NCBI GenBank assembly: GCA_947561395.2
Contig: OX387195.1
Coordinates: 25,683,126-25,747,125, forward strand
Direction: 5' to 3'
Origin: Buxus sempervirens
Taxonomy: Eukaryota > Streptophyta > Magnoliopsida > Buxales > Buxaceae
Length of the DNA: 64,000 bases
Shown here: positions 12,301 to 24,118 of the stretch, piece after piece
Numbering within the stretch: the first letter of the stretch is position 1
Layout of the letters: the number at the start of each line of letters is the position of its first letter
Program-made: the position numbers and the translations under genes
The notes under the pieces: generated by a model
The model's input: the letters and a program-made list of their open reading frames with translations, nothing else
The model's database searches: none
What the model was told of the DNA's origin: nothing

Positions 12301-14584
12301 TTATGCATTACACTTAGTCCATAAAGCATATTACTTTGATTGTTAACCCCAGTGCTTGTAATTGGTTTGTCAAGAATCATTATAATTGCAGCTAACAAAG
12401 CTTGTTTGATCTTTGAACCCATGTAATAGACAACTCAGTTTATAAATATGTGGTGATTTTTTTGACACTTATTACTTGGCTATGGCATTAGCTCTCTGAG
12501 TTTGTTGTGTTCTTATTGGCAAGCAGTCTCTTTTTCTTTAGTAGCCAACTTGGCATAAAATCTGATAAGATTAAAAAAAAATTTGCACAATGATGCTAAT
12601 GATAACTTCTCATGGTTCAAGGGATTGATTGAGTTATAGTAAAGAATAAAATAGATTACTTCTTAAAGATATTCTATAAAGATTGGGTATTGAATGATTG
12701 TTTCTAAAATTTCATCTTTAAGAGGCTTGTTTTTCTTCTATTTCCCTTTCTTATTCTTCTTCCTTTTGGTGAAACAAAAAATTGGAGATAAGAACAGTAA
12801 CAAAGTAATCTAGATGAGATTGGGTTACCACAGTAGAAGTTTTGATGCAGATATTACTTATTGAATCTTAGTAGAAATCTCACATTTGTACAATTAGGAA
12901 CAGGGATTAGGGAATGCACTGTGCATCTGGCTGTTTAGGACATGTTCTGTGAGGGAACCATGTTAATACCCAGGTTATTAAAATCAACACAATATGTGCT
13001 TTTACCTAATATTAGGGTTTTATTCTAAGATATTTAAATGCCTTGTAGCATAGTACTTAAAACTGTTTTTTTTTTCTTTTTTTTTTCCTAATTCTTTTTT
13101 ATATTTTCTAAACAATACAATGCATTTCTTCAAGCCAACATGGAACAGAAAGCACTCATTTAAGCAGCACCAAGCACAACCTAAATGTGTTGGTATTTGT
13201 GACTCTGGACAATAGGCTTTATCAACCGTAATAGTTAAAGTTTTCAAATGCTACTTCAAAAATAATTCATATTCAAATGACCCATGTATCCATTATTAGG
13301 TGAGGAGAGCACATTTCTAGTCTTATTATTGGAAAAAGGTTGAAATTTTTAATGGAACCAAGGCCTTCCAATGGCAAACAACAAAACCCAGATGGTAATT
13401 TGCACACACCAGCCTACTTTATCCATATAGGCCCCATTGACTTCTGGGAACCGTGACATGACCAATGTTGTGTAGAAGGGTAGTAGAATGACTCTCAAAA
13501 GTATGAGCTATAAACCAGATCCTTCCTCTTAAAAATAACTTTTTAAAGTTACTATGGAAAAGACCCAGCATTCCTCTACAATGATGAAGGTGGGACTGAG
13601 CAACTCAAAGTGCCATCTAGTACATGTGCATTGATGATAGCTCCTCATGCTTTCCAGCCTAAAAGGTCTAAAGTTCATCCAAAGGCCTATATCCTCAATG
13701 TTTCTTTTTGGCAAGCAAAAGGCTATCAAGGGAACAGCATCTGCTTAGAATCCAAGGGCCGGGATCTGGGGTTTGCACGCGCCCATGCTTGAGTTTGTAT
13801 TAGAAATTCTCAGTCACATCTTCATTTTCTAGCTCATCAAGTCAACAATGTTGAAAAAAAATCTCAGAGCTGAGTCAACACTCTTTCTGGCGCCGGAGGT
13901 ATGGAAATGACAACTTTTATCTGAAAGTTAGGATTATAAAGATTCTTCTCTCACTCATTTGAAATTCAAAATTATATAAACATTCTGGGTATGTTGGTTC
14001 TGCCTCTAGCCTGCTGATAGAGCAGGATTTTAAATGTTACTTCAAAAGCACTGCACATTCGATCTGGGGTAAATATAGAGATGTTTGGACGGCTTGATTA
14101 TGGGGGAATATGTAGGTAAAGAGATCTCTTTTCTTTCCATCACTTTCCTCCATTTTACTTTCCAACTTGACTTTTACATATAAAATAGCTCTCCAAGCAG
14201 ACCTTGAATTTACTTCTACATGTCCTCTCATATTAAACAGGGAAAGAAAGTAAAATAAAAGAGAAAGATGGGGTTTACTCATGGTTTTAATTCTTTAAAT
14301 TTTTTTAAAATACAATAAAATATTATATTTTTTGTAGGAGAAGAAATTTTTTTTAAAATTTTCCCCTTAAAACTCTTGTGGCAATTTTTTCTTTGGAACA
14401 AATATGAACATTTTGACAAGAATTCAAACTGATCACTGGGTGTAAGTCTTAACAAAACATGGTTGGATAAGAGAGATCCAATTCTAAAAAAATGCGTCTT
14501 GAAGACTTGAACAAAGAATTTTGTTTGATTTTAATAACTTCTGAACATACAAAACACAAGTAAAATGCATTTAAAATTCAAATT
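9387..14584. other. Long stretch with no supportable gene
   Basis: About 5.2 kb of AT-rich sequence between the SRR1-like gene and the DUF868 gene. The early part includes the 3' UTR of the SRR1-like gene. The longest frame with a true ATG is on the minus strand at 11561-11887 (108 codons). It matches no family I know and has no splice or neighbour support. No tRNA, LTR or MITE boundary could be established. Decayed transposons or a non-coding transcript are possible but not shown. Confidence 0.6.
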
Positions 14585-15592
14585 TCAAGCACAACTCCAT
14601 GCATACAACAACAAAGAGAACCCTCCAGCACTGGCACAGGACCTTGTGGACGAAGAACATGAACTCCTCCCTCCATCACTACTCTCCTCTGCCCACTGCA
14701 ACACACTTGAACACGAAGGCGAAGGTGACAATGTCGCGGTCGACGACGACGATGACAAGCTTTTCCTCATCAATCTCTTCTCTGCTCCCACCATTTCAGG
14801 CCAAACCCCACCATCCCCCACCTGAAACACAAACACTCCATGCCCACCTCCTTCTTTCCCACAGCCGCTCACCCAATTAAACACATCCCAAAAGAACTCC
14901 ACATCAAATCCGCCAACCAAAATTCTCTCATTGCCTCTGAACTTCCATGCCAATCGCTTCACAACCAGCCTCGTCTCACCGTCCACCTTCACCTTCAAGA
15001 CCCCTCCAACGCATTCGATCCCAATTTCATGTTTTGATCCAAAGAATTGAACTGTGGTGGTGTAAGAACAGCGTCCAAACACATGCTCTCGACGGGACAG
15101 TAATGTTGGCTCAGAAGACAAACACATCCGGACTGCCCCACAACGGCGCAAAGCTTCGTCCTTGAGGTCACCAAGGAAGAACTCGACTCGGGCATTGCAG
15201 GTGATGGCAATGTAGAAGCTAGACTCTGGCTCAGCCGAGTTGCGACTGAACTCAGCCCTAGTGAAGTCCCAGTGCAGCTTGATTCTATAGTGATGGTGGT
15301 GGTGGGGGAAGGAGATGGACTTTGAACTGGGTCTGTTGCGGAAGAAGGAAAAGGTTGAAGGGTAGAGAGAGATGGAGACTGAGAAGAAATCGGTGGCATG
15401 GATGGTTAAGGAATGAGAGAAGAGGCTTTTAGACCAGGTAAGGTTGAGATAAATAGGGGTGTTGCGGAGTTGGGTTTGATAAGTGCAGGTTATTAGGTTC
15501 TGAGGCACTGGAGAGTTGTCTGTAACACTACTGGGGTTGCTAAAGCACGCAGGAATCATGGCTGCGATGCTTGTGTTCTTGTCTTGGAGCAT
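14585..15592 (-). CDS. DUF868 family protein
   Basis: Intronless 335-residue plant protein of the DUF868 family (PF05910), whose function is unknown. The start at 15592 (MLQDKNTS, then MIPACFSNPSS) fits relatives that open with a short run before a PACFS block. Visible conserved blocks are LITCTYQTQL, YLNLTWSKSLFSHSLT, the long central region with IKLHWDFTRAEF and SSFYIAITCNARVEFFLGD, then GSKHEIGIECVG and LKVKVDGE, VVKRLAWKFRGNERI, VEFFWDVFNWV and HGVFVFQVGDGG. The C-terminus is Ser-rich. An in-frame ATG at residue 12 is an alternative start. No signal peptide or membrane segment is evident. High codon GC compared with the surrounding DNA supports a real coding region. Confidence 0.9.
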   Translation of the reverse strand: MLQDKNTSIAAMIPACFSNPSSVTDNSPVPQNLITCTYQTQLRNTPIYLNLTWSKSLFSHSLTIHATDFFSVSISLYPSTFSFFRNRPSSKSISFPHHHHHYRIKLHWDFTRAEFSRNSAEPESSFYIAITCNARVEFFLGDLKDEALRRCGAVRMCLSSEPTLLSRREHVFGRCSYTTTVQFFGSKHEIGIECVGGVLKVKVDGETRLVVKRLAWKFRGNERILVGGFDVEFFWDVFNWVSGCGKEGGGHGVFVFQVGDGGVWPEMVGAEKRLMRKSLSSSSSTATLSPSPSCSSVLQWAEESSDGGRSSCSSSTRSCASAGGFSLLLYAWSCA

Positions 15593-18287
15593 AAGAACTC
15601 AGGAACTCGAGTGGGTTTTCAGGGTTTTGCGAATCTGGGTTTGGATAGGTAGCCCTTGATCCTCATGACTTCTTCTGGTTTGGAGCTCGGTGCTTGTGGA
15701 TCTCTTAGAGTGGTTATGGGGGTGGGAGAGGTTTTGTCAGGGGAAGAGTGGGGTCTGGTTTTGATTTTGGAATGGTGGTGACTGCTTTGGATCCTGGATA
15801 ACTAATTCATCTATCTGTATCGTCATCATCATCAGCAAAGAGAGTTCCATGTGGCCTCATGTTGGCTTGATTTGCGCCATTGACAGAGAGAGGAGACCAA
15901 ATTAAATGAAAAAAAATTAGGCTCCCCCTCTCTCAGCCTCTCAGGGTCTTGCTGTCTGATTAATGTGTTAATTGAATTGCATGTGGGGGGTTGTACCAAA
16001 AAGAGCAGAAAAGAGATAAGAATGTGGTGACCAGCTGTGTTGCACCGATTGTAGAGTCACCGTGACCGGTATGGTCAGTTTTCTTGTTTTTTTTTTTTGG
16101 GTGGAAAAGTTCAGTTTTTTTCTTTTTCTTTCTGTTGCCGTCTCAAAAGGGCTCGATGGGTCCTCGGGAAAAGGAGTAAACAACCGTTCTGGTAGGACAA
16201 GAGACCATATTTCTTCAGAATGGACCTTACCTGTTTCTTTGCTCTTAACGTTCGTGTGATTGGATTTTTCTTGCCTATTCAGATCTACTGACCATATCTT
16301 CTGGATTTAGTTATATTTCATTGCTATTCAAAGAATGTTGTTTATTAGTATAGACTGTCACTAACTCCATCCAACTGCACTTGTATGGGGTAGATACATT
16401 GGATGGTCATTGGGATCCAAATGATGGAAATTTTGAGAACATAGTTATGGTGACAGCTCCAATAAAAAGGGGGAAAAGGGGTTTTGCCACCTCAACCCAA
16501 CTCTTCATTATTGAGTTTGAGTTCATTATTGCAGTGGAAGGGGAAGAGGGATTTGGATAATTGGATCCTCTTATGCTGCAATCTTTTTGCTGGTGAACTT
16601 GAGTCTTATGTAGAATTTACCATGTCAGCTGAAATTTCTCACTATTATATATAAACAGGCTTACCAGTTGATTTATACAATTACTATGATTAAATTTGAA
16701 ATTTATCTCACAAAACTAACAATTCGTTTGATTCTAGTCAGGTTTTCACTTGAGAGTTTCCGGGAGATGACCAGGCTTACCTCAAAGCTGAACAATCCAA
16801 GCCAGTTGACACCATTGACCATACACTAACTTTCATCCTTCACTTGCTTTCAACTGTACAGTAATCCTTCCATCTCCCAAATGATGATGTCAAGCTTAAC
16901 AAGACCCAGAAGTACACTAGCTAGTTCCAAAAGTATTAGCCTGAACCATGTTCTTGATTGTTGCTTAGTGAATTGAGTGACCCATGGTACCCGGACAAGC
17001 TTTCTGCCTAATCCCTTGTTCTTGAACTGGGTTGTTTTGAATCCAACTGGGCTCAGGATTCAACCTCATAAAGCCATTGAATTATATATCCTACAGTGTT
17101 TGAAACCAGTTTTAATTAACAGCTAGAATGGGCTGTTATACAGCAACTGTTCTTGGTTTATAACAGAAGTAAACAAAATCTAGGGCAAAATTTATGTTGT
17201 AGCTCATGCACTTGCCCTGCATGTGTATGAGTTGTTTTGGCCAGCTGGAACAAACATGGTTTCAGACCTTTGAGTCGATTATGAATGTGACAAATTAAGC
17301 TGATATTTTCTCCCCCTTATGTAATGGTTCTCAAAGCCATTTGGACCCCAGTGGTGGGGCCTAAGCCCTAAAATGGTTTGTAAGACTTCACAAGCTGACG
17401 TTCAGAATTTGACAAAAGCCCAATATGAGATTTTAGAGCCTGTGGGCAGCACACAGTTGCAGCATTTGCAAAGAACTGGTCTTGTTACTGAGTAGCCACA
17501 CTTAACTTTGCTTGGTAAAATAGAGATCACATGCAAGAAGGGGCCAAGCAAGCACCTTGTAATCCAGTGAAGGTGGGCCATCTCTTGGATCTGGAATTTC
17601 AGTTGGTGGGCATATCCCACAATATTATGCATCAGACTAATTTGTGTTATTAATTGCTTAAAGATTCCTCTTTCCGCAGTCTTTTTTTTCTTTCTTTTTT
17701 AATAAGTAATAAAGATGTCATTAAAATCAAAAGAGAGAGGCTTGGGATCACCCAGAACATTTTGGTAAAGATTCATCTGTCTGCAGATCTCCATACAGTT
17801 TGGTAAAGATCTCTTCCTAGATCCATTGAAGGCCGAATATGAACTTGGCAAACCCATTACTGAGTTGTTTGATTGATCATTAAACCATACCAATTCACTA
17901 ATCAATCTTTTTTAGCAGAAACTGAGAGATGCCACCTCACATTACACTACAATCCCTTCGATCAAGAAGTTATCTTGATGAGAGGCACAAAGACTGAAGA
18001 AATTGGATTCAAGCTCAGCATAGAATTCATTAATCTTATATGGGTGCTGGTTAGATATCTAGACTTCAATGGGAATTAGCTAAACTTTATGTACGGTCTG
18101 TACATGTAACCATATATCCTAACATCATTCAAGACATAACAAGTCATTGATATGTCCTCTGTTGAATGGTGTTGGGATACAGAAAAAATACTGTCTGGAT
18201 ACAAATTCCACTAGAAAAATAATTTGGGACCTAATATAAAGGACCAAGATGTCCCCTTTTGAGTTCATGGATTGCACCACCTACCCC

Positions 18288-18291
<4 letters not shown>

Positions 18292-18318
<27 letters not shown>
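18292..18318. repeat. (TC)n microsatellite followed by a C run
   Basis: About 13 uninterrupted TC units followed by eight to nine C residues. It is a simple repeat with no sign of function. Confidence 0.9.
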
Positions 18319-18353
18319 CCCCCCCCAGAAAAATTTAAAAAAGAAAAGAACTC

Positions 18354-18406
18354 CTTTTAAGAGTTCAAAGGCTCAAACTCTTTTAAGAGTTCAAAGGCTC
18401 AAACTC
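18354..18406. repeat. Tandem duplication, period 26
   Basis: The unit beginning cttttaagagttcaaagg is present twice in direct succession with no mismatch over about 26 bases. Nothing suggests that it belongs to a gene. Confidence 0.85.
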
Positions 18407-18865
18407 TGAACCAATCAGAAATTTTAACTTGTGTTCCACAGCTTGTATTGCACTAGATGTGTTTAGAGTTTCACTTGGATTATATGGGGAGTAGCCATTG
18501 CCAAGTCATATATATCCCAATTAAATATTTTCTGAAAATGTTGTGAAAGCAAACAAATGAACTTGGACAAGAGCATTACCCCTTTATTTTTTTAATTCAA
18601 CAAATGCTATAAGAAAATACCATCTTCCGTACTATATATGCTTGTCCTTTGAATACTAACTGTCTTACCAATTACGATATTATCTTATTTAGAGTGGAGA
18701 CCTTTACGGATAAGCTTGGAGACTATGACTCTCCAAAACTCATTTAATAATACAAGCAAGCTGTACTTGCTTCCTCAAAGCCAGCAACTTCTTGGATGGA
18801 AAGGAAGCGCGTGATCGGGTCTTTTTATAGCGCAATTTCCGGCGAGTAGATCGTAGTATTGCATG

Positions 18866-19357
18866 TGTCATTTGGAGTGGTGTGCAGAGGAGATTCTGGA
18901 GAGTTTAGAGCTGCATCACCTTCTTTAATTGGGATTACTTCTCCTCTAATGGCGGAAGCTTTTCGTCTTTTGGAAGGCTTTAAAATGGCAAGAGCTATGT
19001 GTCTGAAAAGAATTAAATTCGAAACTGATTCCTCTTTGGTGGCAAGGTTCATGCAACACAAGATCTCTTCTTACCCTGAAGAAGTTGCTAATATCTTTGA
19101 AGAAGCCAAAAGTATCTCTTCTGAGTTTGAATTTTTTACAATTTCTCATGTATACAGAGAGGCAAATTCTATGGCTGACACTTTAGCCAATTTTGCCATC
19201 GACCGTTAGTCGTGTTTTTGGGTGGGCAAACCACCTTTTTTTTTGGTCAGACCTCTCCAAAATGATTGCATTGGAGGGCCCTCTGTACGCATGGTTTCTC
19301 CTTCTTTAATATAATCGGTTTGAGATTTCTTCACAACCAAAAAAAAAAAAAAAAAGA
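18866..19357 (+). mobile_element. 5'-truncated LINE with RNase H domain, poly(A) tail and target-site duplication
   Basis: A non-LTR retrotransposon insertion with intact boundaries. A 13-base duplication (gtagtattgcatg) is found at 18853-18865 and again at 19358-19370. Between them a frame reading plus ends at 19209. It encodes the C-terminal RNase H-like domain of plant L1-type LINEs (RVT_3 type): MAEAFRLLEG carries the catalytic Glu, FETDSSLV a catalytic Asp, and HVYREANSMADTLANF the closing motif. After the stop comes a 3' UTR of about 130 bases and a run of about 17 A. The insertion starts inside the domain, so the first catalytic Asp, the reverse transcriptase and ORF1 are absent. This is the expected result of incomplete reverse transcription. 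The coding remnant is still open and the duplication is perfect, which argues for a fairly recent insertion. Confidence 0.93.
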
Positions 19358-19601
19358 GTAGTATTGCATGCGAGCTTCAAGTTTGCAAAATAAATTCATA
19401 AATGGGTTTGGAAATTGCTAATATATATATAAAAAACAATATATTTATAAAATTATCTATCTTCCAAAGTCTTACATAAAGTGAAGAGCCGAGATTTTTG
19501 CCTGACATTTGGTTCCCAAAGAATACTTTTAAAAAACTTTGAAGACATTGATATTCAAGTTAAAATAACTACCTATATACTTTCATCCCTGTCCTTATTA
19601 A

Positions 19602-19979
19602 GGTGTCGTTTGGTGTTCATTTTGGGAATGAGTTTTCCATAAATAAGTTTTGAAAAATAGACTACAATCTAGAGTCATCCTAAGACCCGTTTCTGGATTT
19701 TAGAATGAGTTTTACAAAAGTGAAATGACATACTTGTATTATTTGTAAATTGTGTAGGATATACTTGAAAGCTGTTTAAAAGACTCTTTTATATGATAAT
19801 GACAGATTTGTTATATATGAAATCTTCTTTTAAGTTAAAAAAAAAATGGCAAACTTGTAATATCTATAAGCACCACAAGAATTAATCATCTTTCACCAAA
19901 CATTAAACCCAACCTTCCTTCAACTTTTGCAAACTCGTTTAGGAACATTGTCAATCAAGAATGAATGCCAAATGAGGCC
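19602..19979. mobile_element. MITE with GGTGTCGTTTGG-type ends
   Basis: Left end GGTGTCGTTTGGTGTTCATT and, on the other strand, right end GGCCTCATTTGGCATTCATT form imperfect terminal inverted repeats. The interior is AT-rich and non-coding. The ends resemble PIF/Harbinger- or hAT-type MITEs of plants. No clean target-site duplication was found, so the exact edges and class are uncertain. Confidence 0.55.
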
Positions 19980-20649
19980 GAGACGTTTATAGATAAGATA
20001 AGAATTAGAATTTGAGCAAGTCCTCAAACTTAGAAAATATGTAAGTGCCTATAGGAAGTTACTTTTCCACAAGAATCTTATAATTCCATTAAAAAGCCCT
20101 CAAACTGCTCTTCTTAAAATCATGGGGAAACAAGGAAAAATGATATTTTACTTTCTTTTCCTAACAGCAAATAGACTAAGAGGTTTTCAAAATGAGAATT
20201 GAGAAGGGGAAGTAAGGAAAAGGAAAAGAAAAAGAAAAAGAAAATACTGTTTTACTTTTATTTCAATCCATTTTTAGCTAAACAAATACAGCCTTTATAT
20301 GAGTGTAGATATAGATGTCAGATGTCTCTCCCACTACAAGTTGCTTGTGGTGGAGGGAAATTTGAAAGTGACATTGGAGGTTGAAGTCTCACGCTCAGCG
20401 AAGTCAATTTAAATGGATGGAAGGAGTTGGTCTTGCAAGTTAAAGAAGATTTTTCTTTTGAACGGGGGAGGGACTTCCAATTACACACCGAAGTATCATT
20501 GAGTCTTATCCTCATGACGCAATGATGGGTACCTAACATAGATGGGTCGTTATCTGTAAAACTAGCTTCTTAATTGCACAATGATGAGAATGGGCTCACA
20601 CAGTGTTATACTGCAATGGTCACTAGTGTGGTCGTTGGCACTCCAAAAT

Positions 20650-20812
20650 GGGATGACATCTACTGCAGTGTTATACTGCAATGGTCACTGGTGTGGCCGT
20701 GAGATGCTGCCATGCAGACCATGTCATGCTTGTGTTGAGATGCTCCACATGGCATCATCTCATAGCTATAGCAATAACCATTGCAATATAACACTACAGA
20801 AGATTTCATCCC
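20650..20812. mobile_element. Foldback MITE with arms of about 65 bases
   Basis: The left arm starts GGGATGACATCTACTGCAGT and the right arm, read on the minus strand, starts GGGATGAAATCTTCTGTAGT. The similarity continues through GTTATA(C/T)TGCAATGGT and GAGATG.TGCCATG, so most of the 163 bases can fold into one hairpin. A partial extra copy of the left arm (AGTGTTATACTGCAATGGTC) lies directly upstream at about 20602-20636. No target-site duplication could be fixed. Confidence 0.7.
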
Positions 20813-21117
20813 GCTTAACACGGGAACATTTTTTTTTCTTAAATTTCATATTATTAAATAATTTATAAAAGCCTTTACTATGCTTCTCTTAAGTTTTTTG
20901 ACCTATATGTTCGTGTCTTCATTAACGCGTTTTCTTAAACATTATATTAGCATATGTATTATATGTTTATTAACATATATTTCTTGTGTCTCGTAATTTG
21001 TTTATCTGTTAAATATATTCTTTTTATATGTTTAGTAGGAACATGTTTTTTCCCTATATTTTTATCTTTATCTCTATCTCGTTGTTTTAATTATATATAT
21101 ATCTCGCTATGCAAGAA

Positions 21118-21260
21118 GCCAATTGAGATCCTCTAGGGCCTTTATTTGCAGCTTGCATAGGGATCATGCCATGTGTACTGTGAATGGCATAACTATAACA
21201 TTTTAAGCAATCCCATGAAAAGCTGCAAATAAAGTTATAGATAAAGGCCCTACAGGATGT
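21118..21260. repeat. Inverted repeat able to form a bulged hairpin
   Basis: The arm 'atcctctagggcctttat' plus 'ttgcagctt' recurs in inverse form at 21220-21257 with an insertion of about 12 bases in one arm. It could be a small MITE or a hairpin RNA precursor. I recognise no known plant microRNA in it. Confidence 0.6.
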
Positions 21261-21597
21261 GAATTGCAAGATGACTGAGAAAAATTCGAGAAAAGAAAAA
21301 GTAGCCAAAAAGAAAAAAAAACTGGTGTTTGAGGTTTCTGGTACTACACAAGAAAAACTGTAAAAAAGAGAAGTTAGATAGTGACTATACTATATGTATT
21401 AGATAAGGCTAATTAATATCTTCAAACATAATAAAGTGGCAAATGTACAACAAATACTCTAAATTGCATCATATGTCTCGTGAAACATCTGCAAAGCTAA
21501 AACTCATACAAAAACAACAAAATTGATGGTATCAGGGTTAATAAAACCTGTTTTTCAAGTGAATTGCTTCCAAAGAATGATTCCCTCTATATATGCA

Positions 21598-21977
21598 TAG
21601 AGCTGGCAAAAATCGAACCGACCCGATGGGTCAACCAGACTAACCCGATTATAAACGGGTTGGGTTGACCCGTTTATTAATTAGGTCGGGTGCGGGTTGG
21701 GGTTTTCCCAACCCTTGACTCGATTATGACCCGCCAACCCGATTATGACCCGATTTAAAAAAGTGCAAAAAACGGTATGAACCAACCCGATTATGACCTG
21801 CCAACCCGATGATGACCCAAACCCGATCCAATTACCCATATCCTATTTTAATAATACTTTTTGAAAAAATAAAATATATATATAATCGGGTTGGGGTTTT
21901 CCCAACCCGCCATTAATCGGGTCAACCCGACCCGTTTAACCACAACCCAATTACAACCCGACCCGTTGCCAACTCTA
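21598..21977. mobile_element. hAT-type MITE rich in CGGGTTGGGTTGACCCG motifs
   Basis: The ends TAGAGCTGGCAA and (minus strand) TAGAGTTGGCAA are typical hAT-like termini. The interior is full of repeated and inverted copies of 'cgggttggg' and 'aacccgattatgacccg', so it folds strongly. Flanks share tatgca, offset by one base, as an imperfect trace of a target-site duplication. It encodes no protein. Confidence 0.75.
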
Positions 21978-22738
21978 TTATGCATGATCTTGAGACTCTC
22001 TTGATCTAATCCTTTACAAATGGATTCTTTTTCCTTAACTAGCTAAAAATTTGAATCTCTAAATTGATTAAAACCTAACCAGCTACCCAACTATGATCTT
22101 CCTCTGTCACTCAAATTAATCATGTCCTGATGAAGAAACCCTTACCAATATTGACTAGGAAGAAGAACAGAAAGAAAGAAATAATTTCCCTGCAGTGATG
22201 TGAGGGGAATCCCACAAAGCTAGTTCAAGCTATAAAGCAAAGAAGTTTGTGGCCATGGACAGACCAGACCAAAATTTGTGGATTGGTTGGTTTGCATGTT
22301 GTCCTTTTTCTTCTTAAGACTGTTTGGGATACCCTTAAAAGCAACAACAGAAGGTTCTTTCTTGACACAGTATCTATACTACATACATGTCTCCTTTTGT
22401 TGTATAAATTAAGTGTTTTAATACATTAGGGGCCAGTGTTTTGTGTGATACCCATTCATGGTGTTAGGTACAAATCTGGATTTTTAGAGTCAAAGAAATT
22501 AATTCATGGGGCATCTCTACACAATATGCATCCTGATCTCCAAACCACACACATCAGCTATCAAAATTTTCTCTCAGCTCTTTTTGCCTCATTTAAAGAC
22601 ATAATCCAAAAACCAACTGTAAAGGAGATGAGAGTTTCGGTTCTTATCGTTCACACTTCATTGTTTTCTTTTGCACACACCATAGTATACATCTACCTAA
22701 TCCCTATTTGCAGTTTCTTCTTGGAATTAATTGTTGAG

Positions 22739-23377
22739 TGTTGGAAATAATGAGTGAATCTGAAAATTCAAATTTCACTCAAACCAGCCAGCAGTTAACC
22801 ACCGGTGGAGTGGCAGTTATCCAACTGTTCCCAACTTGTTTATATTTGAATTTTAAACTTTAAAATTGGTTGTTTGAAGTTAGTTAACACTCCATAACAG
22901 TCAAATTTTTAAACGAATAGGTGTGATTCACACCTATTCATATTGATTTAACACCTTGAAGAGGTATGAACAACTCTATATATAGAGTTGTAGTTCTGGG
23001 TTTCAAATACAACAAAATCTGAGATTTTCTGAGTTATAGCTTCTGCAAATACAAGAGATTTCATTTCTTGAGTTTTTCAATTACTGATTCAATTCATCCT
23101 TAGTGAGTGACACTCAATTGGGTTTGCCTTTAGTCCAATAGTTGGTGCTAACTATTGGGGGTTGAAGACCATTGAATCCTGGACGCCAACTGCTATTTAC
23201 AACCCAGAGCATTGAGGAGATCATCCAATAGGGGGCAGATTGGTTTCAAGGACAGTGCCTAGCACGCCTTGGTCTAATTCTTCTCAAGAGATAAGTTGAT
23301 TTATTTTCTAAATTTTATTTTGTTTTCCAGATTTTCCAGATTGTCAAATTCCCTTTTCTGGATTCATATCTACAACA
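22739..23377 (+). mobile_element. Solo LTR of a Copia-like retrotransposon
   Basis: A 639-base segment starting TGTTGGAAATAATGAGTG and ending CTACAACA, flanked on both sides by the 5-base duplication TTGAG (22734-22738 and 23378-23382). A TATA-like box (ctctatatatagag) at 22974-22987 is followed by a leader-like region, as in a plant LTR promoter; this suggests plus orientation. No primer-binding site, gag-pol frame or second LTR lies next to it. It is therefore best read as a solo LTR left by recombination between two LTRs. Confidence 0.85.
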
Positions 23378-23385
23378 TTGAGTTG

Positions 23386-23664
23386 TGTGGAGCCTGATCA
23401 TACTGGACACTTAGCCACAGCCCTCGCGGAAGTTGACAAAAATGGGCAAGAGGATATTTCAGGCATTTCCATTGTATTAGGGTTATATTTCCCTTGTTGT
23501 TCTTTTATCCTTGTAAGCTTCTACCATTCGAAAAATATAATAAAACACCACGTAGCCCTATTCTAGGGCGAACCACATAAAATCTGTCTTCTCCTTATTC
23601 GATTCTTTCTGTCATTTTGTTGGTTCTCGCAATATCTAGGAATTAGGTCGGATTCATAACATTA
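23386..23664 (+). mobile_element. Fragment resembling the 3' part of another LTR
   Basis: Directly right of the solo LTR the sequence has the flavour of the R/U5 part of a plant LTR: an AT-rich polyadenylation-like stretch, then 'caccacgtagccc' and 'gggcgaaccacata', closing with 'ttcataaca'. The matching 5' part was not found. It could have been an older LTR into which the solo LTR inserted, but that is not demonstrated. Confidence 0.4.
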
Positions 23665-24118
23665 ACCACTATAATTTTCACACATTCAAGCCTTTAATGC
23701 TGCCACAAACAGATTCTTCTTCATGGATTTCATTAACAATTTTTATGTCTTAGTACCTTTCAGTTCTGAGAACAACTTCAGCTCCATTCCAATCAAATAT
23801 GCCAAGAATCAACCTGCAGGCAGCCCCATTAGAAGAACAGAGAGCCAAAGAGCAGCTCAAAGCAACAAAGATAACCTAGCTTTGACTTGTACTTCAGAGT
23901 TTAAATCATTAATAAAATCAGAAATAGACCAAGAAGACTTGTAGAATAACCAAAATAGCCGCCCCTTCCACATGGTTCGGCCGGTAGGGAGTCGTACGAC
24001 TGATACGACTTGGTACTGGCCTTCACCTTTATCATTAAATACTAATATTTAATGTTTGATATATGCCTGTACTAATCTGTACGGACCGGACTGAAACACG
24101 ATGTCTTAGGGGAAAATT

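Larger units (their letters stand above)
15593..18852. other. Upstream region of the DUF868 gene and intergenic DNA
   Basis: The first few hundred bases are the promoter and leader side of the minus-strand DUF868 gene. No other gene is supported. Near 17680-17730 a T-rich run followed by 'aataagtaataaagatgtc' looks like the reversed 3' tail of a plant LINE, but no duplication bounding it was found. A CT dinucleotide run lies at 18292-18318 and a short tandem duplication at 18354-18406. Confidence 0.5.

Noticed and set aside
14565..15399. Several plus- and minus-strand frames inside the DUF868 gene
   Set aside because: They are shadows of the DUF868 coding sequence in other frames.
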